Origin: Actinomadura latina NBRC 106108
GTDB taxonomy: Bacteria > Actinomycetota > Actinomycetes > Streptosporangiales > Streptosporangiaceae
Reading direction: 5' to 3'
DNA length: 64,000 nt
Assembly (NCBI RefSeq): GCF_001552195.1
Contig: NZ_BCQS01000020.1
Span: forward strand, 62,001 to 126,000
Under the pieces are notes generated by a model that was not told the origin of the DNA, made no database searches, and was given only the letters and a program-made list of their open reading frames with translations. Positions within the stretch are counted from its first letter, which is position 1, and each line of letters begins with the position of its first letter. The translations under genes and the position numbers were made by a program. Positions 61,469 through 64,000 of the stretch are shown in pieces.

Positions 61469-62701
61469 TCAACCGACCGTGGCCACGGCCTCGGCCTCGG
61501 GTTCGGGCTCAGCTGCCAGTTCGCGGCTGAGCACGTCCCGGATGTGGCTGATCAGTTTGAACAGGTCCCGGCAGTACACCGAGGGGTTGCGGAATCCGGT
61601 GCCCGACCGGTACCGGTGCGGGTAGAGGCCACCACCGCACACCTCCTGGGCGGGGCAGGCCAGGCACTGGTCCGAGAGTGCCCGCCGGCCGATCTGCCGC
61701 GCGGCGACGGACGGCAGCTCCAGCACGGTGTCGAACGTGTCACGAGAAACGTGCAGCCTCGTACCCGCGGCGCCCTCGTACGCGGACTTCAGCGAGTCGA
61801 CCTGCTCGATCTCACCGTTCGTCTCCACCACGACCACGGCCACCGGTGAGAGCCCGACGGCCTCGCTCGCCGACATCCGGCCGAACAGCAGCCGGATGAT
61901 CTCGCTGAAGAGCCGGATGCGGACGTCGGCGGCCTCCACGGCGTACCAGCGGTCGAAGATGGCGATGAGCCAGTCCCCGTAGGGCGTCGACTCGTCCGGG
62001 AGGCGCCCCGGTGGCGGCTCGTCCCAATTCCCATGCGGCAGTAGGAAGTCCATCTCGGGCGGCCCGAAGTCGAGCAGCGACTCGTAGGTGACGATCGGGT
62101 CGTTGCGCAGTTCGACCGTGCTCAGCAGGCCGCCGAACAGGTCCCGGTACCGCGGCCCGGTGAGCCGCTCCAGCCCGTCCCGCACCGCCGCGTAACTCCC
62201 GCGCCCATCGGCACGCCGCCGGTGCCGATCGTGGCCTTCCTCGTCACCGTCCACGCTCACGCCGACGGTGACGCCGTACTCGGCGAACAGGTCCAGGAAC
62301 AGTTCATCGAGCAGGACACCGTTCGTCTGCACGCTGAATCCGACACGCACATCCGGCCGGCAAGCGGCTAGGACGGTTTCGATGGCATGCCGCAGATGAT
62401 CGGCGCCGGCCAGCAGCGGCTCCCCGCCATGCAGGACGACCTGGACCTCGGATAACAGGTTCATCCGGGCATGCTCGGCGATGCGCTGCGCCGTCCATTC
62501 GATGACCTGCCGTGACATTCGCCGCGGCTGCCGCCGCCAGCCCTGATCGGCCATCTCGTACATGTAGCAGTAGTCACATGCGAGGTTGCAGCGGCTATGC
62601 ACCTTGAGGATGAAGTCACGGATCGGCGTGGGCCGCCACCCGTCCTCCAGAAGCCCGCGTACATCCAAGGCGTCCGGCCACTCCGCGTTGCGGACGCCCA
62701 C
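61469..62701 (-). CDS. fxsB: Second FxsB-family radical SAM/SPASM maturase
   Basis: 410 residues. Radical SAM motif CNLACDYCY (Cys38, Cys42, Cys45), VLHGGEPLLAG and FSVQTNGVLL, and a SPASM-like region with CLACPAQEVCGGG and NPSVYCRDLF. It is a paralogue of the enzyme at 44900, with the same segment order. I choose GTG 62701 because GGGAGG lies 7 nt before it; the in-frame GTG at 62731 lacks a site. No peptide gene overlaps it, unlike the first copy; the nearest FDN peptide is at 58435. It lies 66 nt downstream of the GNAT gene. Confidence 0.85.
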   Translation of the reverse strand: MGVRNAEWPDALDVRGLLEDGWRPTPIRDFILKVHSRCNLACDYCYMYEMADQGWRRQPRRMSRQVIEWTAQRIAEHARMNLLSEVQVVLHGGEPLLAGADHLRHAIETVLAACRPDVRVGFSVQTNGVLLDELFLDLFAEYGVTVGVSVDGDEEGHDRHRRRADGRGSYAAVRDGLERLTGPRYRDLFGGLLSTVELRNDPIVTYESLLDFGPPEMDFLLPHGNWDEPPPGRLPDESTPYGDWLIAIFDRWYAVEAADVRIRLFSEIIRLLFGRMSASEAVGLSPVAVVVVETNGEIEQVDSLKSAYEGAAGTRLHVSRDTFDTVLELPSVAARQIGRRALSDQCLACPAQEVCGGGLYPHRYRSGTGFRNPSVYCRDLFKLISHIRDVLSRELAAEPEPEAEAVATVG

Positions 62702-62767
62702 CAGCCGACCTCCCACCGAGATCAACGACACGGAGATACTTTGCAGTGATATGTCTGTTTTGCAAGA

Positions 62768-63292
62768 TCAATAAACATGATCAACCACACGGGCCCAGCG
62801 CTCGTGGTCCCGCCACACCCCGTCGATCTTGATGAACCCCGGCGAGAACCCTTCCTTGCGGAAACCAAGCCGCCGGACCAACTGCACGGACGCCGTATTC
62901 CCTGGCTGGATGTCCGCCTCAACCCGATGCAGACCCAACTCCCCGAAGGCGTACTCGACCGCGAGCCCGACTCCTTCGCCCACGTACCCCCGTCCCGCAT
63001 AAGGCAAGAAGGCCGAATACCCGAGCATGCCGCGCTGATAGCAGCCGCGCACGATGCCGTTGATGTTGACGGTCCCGACAAGGTCCCCGCCTTCACGCAG
63101 GCAGATCACCAACCCCACCGCAGCGACCTGGTCGAACCGCTCAAGATACTCCCGGAACTCCCCTGCCGACGCGGGCAGTACGACCCAGGGGTGATGGAAG
63201 GCAGCGCTCTCCTTCGCCAACGCGACGAACCGCGCCTCATCCTCCTCCTGCACTCGCCGTACCAAGACCCGCGCCCCCACCCCCAACTCCAT
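62768..63292 (-). CDS. GNAT N-acetyltransferase (RimJ/RimL-like)
   Basis: 174 residues with the GNAT_3/RimJ order: RRVQEEDEARFVAL at the N-terminus, LVGTVNINGIVRG, GYSAFLPYAGRGYVGEGVGL as the acetyl-CoA-binding loop, then LHRVEADIQPGNTASVQLVR and LGFRKEG. Such enzymes acetylate ribosomal-protein N-termini, amino acids or toxins. I choose ATG 63292; upstream in-frame codons are poorly conserved in type. It runs toward the second FxsB gene with a short gap, so it may modify or detoxify the RiPP; this is inference. Confidence 0.85.
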   Translation of the reverse strand: MELGVGARVLVRRVQEEDEARFVALAKESAAFHHPWVVLPASAGEFREYLERFDQVAAVGLVICLREGGDLVGTVNINGIVRGCYQRGMLGYSAFLPYAGRGYVGEGVGLAVEYAFGELGLHRVEADIQPGNTASVQLVRRLGFRKEGFSPGFIKIDGVWRDHERWARVVDHVY

Positions 63293-63499
63293 ATCCACCC
63301 GCCGAAATCTACGCCAACCCCCCACCACCAGCGCGCCCACCAAGCAGCATCAGCATCAGCATCAGCACCAGCTTTCAGCCAGCACAGACGACACCACGAG
63401 CAGCGGCCCGAGCCGCACTCAGACCCCGCCACGCGTCAAGGCGCGGTGACCGAAACAACTCGGCGGGGAAGGCCCCGGCATCGACAGTAGACATGAGAA

Positions 63500-63533
63500 A
63501 GCGGCGCGCTGCGTGTCTCGCAGGCGCGCCGCT
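63500..63533. terminator. GC-rich hairpin
   Basis: AGCGGCGCGC (63500-63509) pairs with GCGCGCCGCT (63524-63533), with an inner TGCG/CGCA stem, a 5-nt loop and one bulged G. Confidence 0.5.
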
Positions 63534-63560
63534 GATGTGCGTAGCCCTCACATCGGGGGT

Positions 63561-63578
63561 CTGGGGGGCGCCCCCCAG
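63561..63578. terminator. Palindromic hairpin CTGGGGGGCGCCCCCCAG
   Basis: An 18-bp perfect palindrome between two other hairpins; possibly part of a bidirectional terminator array. Confidence 0.35.
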
Positions 63579-63592
63579 GTCGACATGACGAA

Positions 63593-63631
63593 GGAGTGGT
63601 GTGTCTGCGTTGTCCGCAGACACACCACTCC
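63593..63631 (-). terminator. Terminator of ssrA
   Basis: GGAGTGGTGTGTCTGCG (63593-63609) and its exact complement (63615-63631) form a 17-bp stem with a 5-nt loop, 11 nt past the tmRNA 3' end. Confidence 0.8.
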
Positions 63632-63641
63632 CTACTCCGAG

Positions 63642-64000
63642 TGGAGGTGGCGGGAATCGAACCCGCGTCCTTCGGTGATGGGTCAGGGCTTCTCCGGGTG
63701 CAGCCTGCTTGGCGCTTTCTCAGTCCCGGCGCTCACGCAGGCGTGTCGCCGACGGACTCAGTCGCTGTTTGTTTTCCCTACCGGCCCCGCGACCGGGTCG
63801 ATAGGTGGAGTCTCCTTACGATGCCAGACCCCGGCTCGGAGACGCTACCGGGCTGACAGAGTTCGCTCCTCGCTCAGGCGGCGAGGGCGAACTCGGACTG
63901 CTTCTTGTTGGCAGTTATTGGTTTGCTGTCACAGGATTTACGAGGTCACGACAGCAACCCTCGACCCGCTTCCCCTGGCTCGAACGACCGAAGTCGAAGC
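63642..64000 (-). ncRNA. ssrA: tmRNA (5' end cut by window)
   Basis: The 3' end carries the T-arm GCGGGTTCGATTCCCGC and an acceptor strand ending CACCTCCA, with CCA not encoded. The tag frame, read on the minus strand from 63912 to 63877, gives ANKKQSEFALAA followed by TGA. The 5' part TTCGACTTCGGTCG reaches the window edge, so only about 15 bases are missing. tmRNA with SmpB rescues stalled ribosomes and tags proteins for proteolysis. Confidence 0.95.

Larger units (their letters stand above)
63293..63641. other. Intergenic region with three strong hairpins
   Basis: About 350 bp without a convincing gene. It contains hairpins at 63500-63533, 63561-63578 and 63593-63631, between the GNAT start and the 3' end of ssrA. 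Confidence 0.6.

Noticed and set aside
63375..63623. Minus-strand ORF upstream of the GNAT gene as a possible small peptide
   Set aside because: It runs through two hairpins, has no ribosome site and no FDN-like core.
1..64000. CRISPR arrays, rRNA or ordinary tRNA genes
   Set aside because: No regularly spaced repeats and no rRNA or cloverleaf tRNA sequence were seen; the only tRNA-like element is the tmRNA end.

Overview
The window looks like chromosomal DNA from a high-GC actinomycete, most plausibly Thermomonosporaceae (Actinomadura-like). The reasons are strong GC bias at third codon positions, frequent GTG/TTG starts, a KstR-type steroid regulon, a Mycobacterium-like glycolipid gene set, and an actinobacterial tmRNA whose tag reads ANKKQSEFALAA. 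The family placement is inference, not measured.

Region 1 (1-24155) is mainly steroid/cholesterol catabolism. It holds a phosphotransferase pair behind a KstR-like operator, LLM and SDR oxidoreductases, a DUF35/thiolase pair with a TetR regulator, and a minus-strand operon running FadD, tandem DUF35, Ltp4, Ltp3, FadD19. Divergent to that operon is EchA19, and an IpdC-like flavoprotein sits behind a further KstR-like site. Interleaved are a HesB-like protein, three secreted proteins separated by hairpins, and an ABC ATPase / YhgE-Pip / TetR operon with a MarR gene.

Region 2 (24283-37453) resembles the Mycobacterium Rv0224c-Rv0228 and aftD/Rv0236A gene set. It has a DUF3068 protein, an MFS exporter, a methyltransferase, an acyltransferase, a giant AftD-like glycosyltransferase, GT4 and GT2 enzymes, a 43-residue DUF2613 protein and a polytopic membrane protein. 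A cell-envelope (glyco)lipid role is likely. Region 3 (37513-43340) returns to steroid genes: a FadE34-type double acyl-CoA dehydrogenase, then an LLM enzyme and a ketosteroid-isomerase-like protein behind a perfect KstR-like operator, with two membrane proteins between them.

Region 4 (43342-62701) is a conflict/RiPP island. It contains a nucleotidyl-cyclase-like protein carrying an EAD2-like domain, an FxsA-type precursor with its FxsB radical SAM maturase, a vWA/NB-ARC/TPR protein (FxsT type), a MoxR ATPase and an EAD2-VMAP scaffold. These are followed by an MFS exporter, an IS1634/IS1549-type insertion sequence with 143-bp flanking direct repeats, an nSTAND-TPR protein, a second candidate precursor with an internal FDN, a second FxsT and a second FxsB. 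I infer that regulated NTPases and peptide cyclophane maturation work together here, with the cyclase as a possible effector tethered by EAD2.

Region 5 (62768-64000) has a GNAT acetyltransferase, three strong hairpins and ssrA (tmRNA), truncated by the window end.
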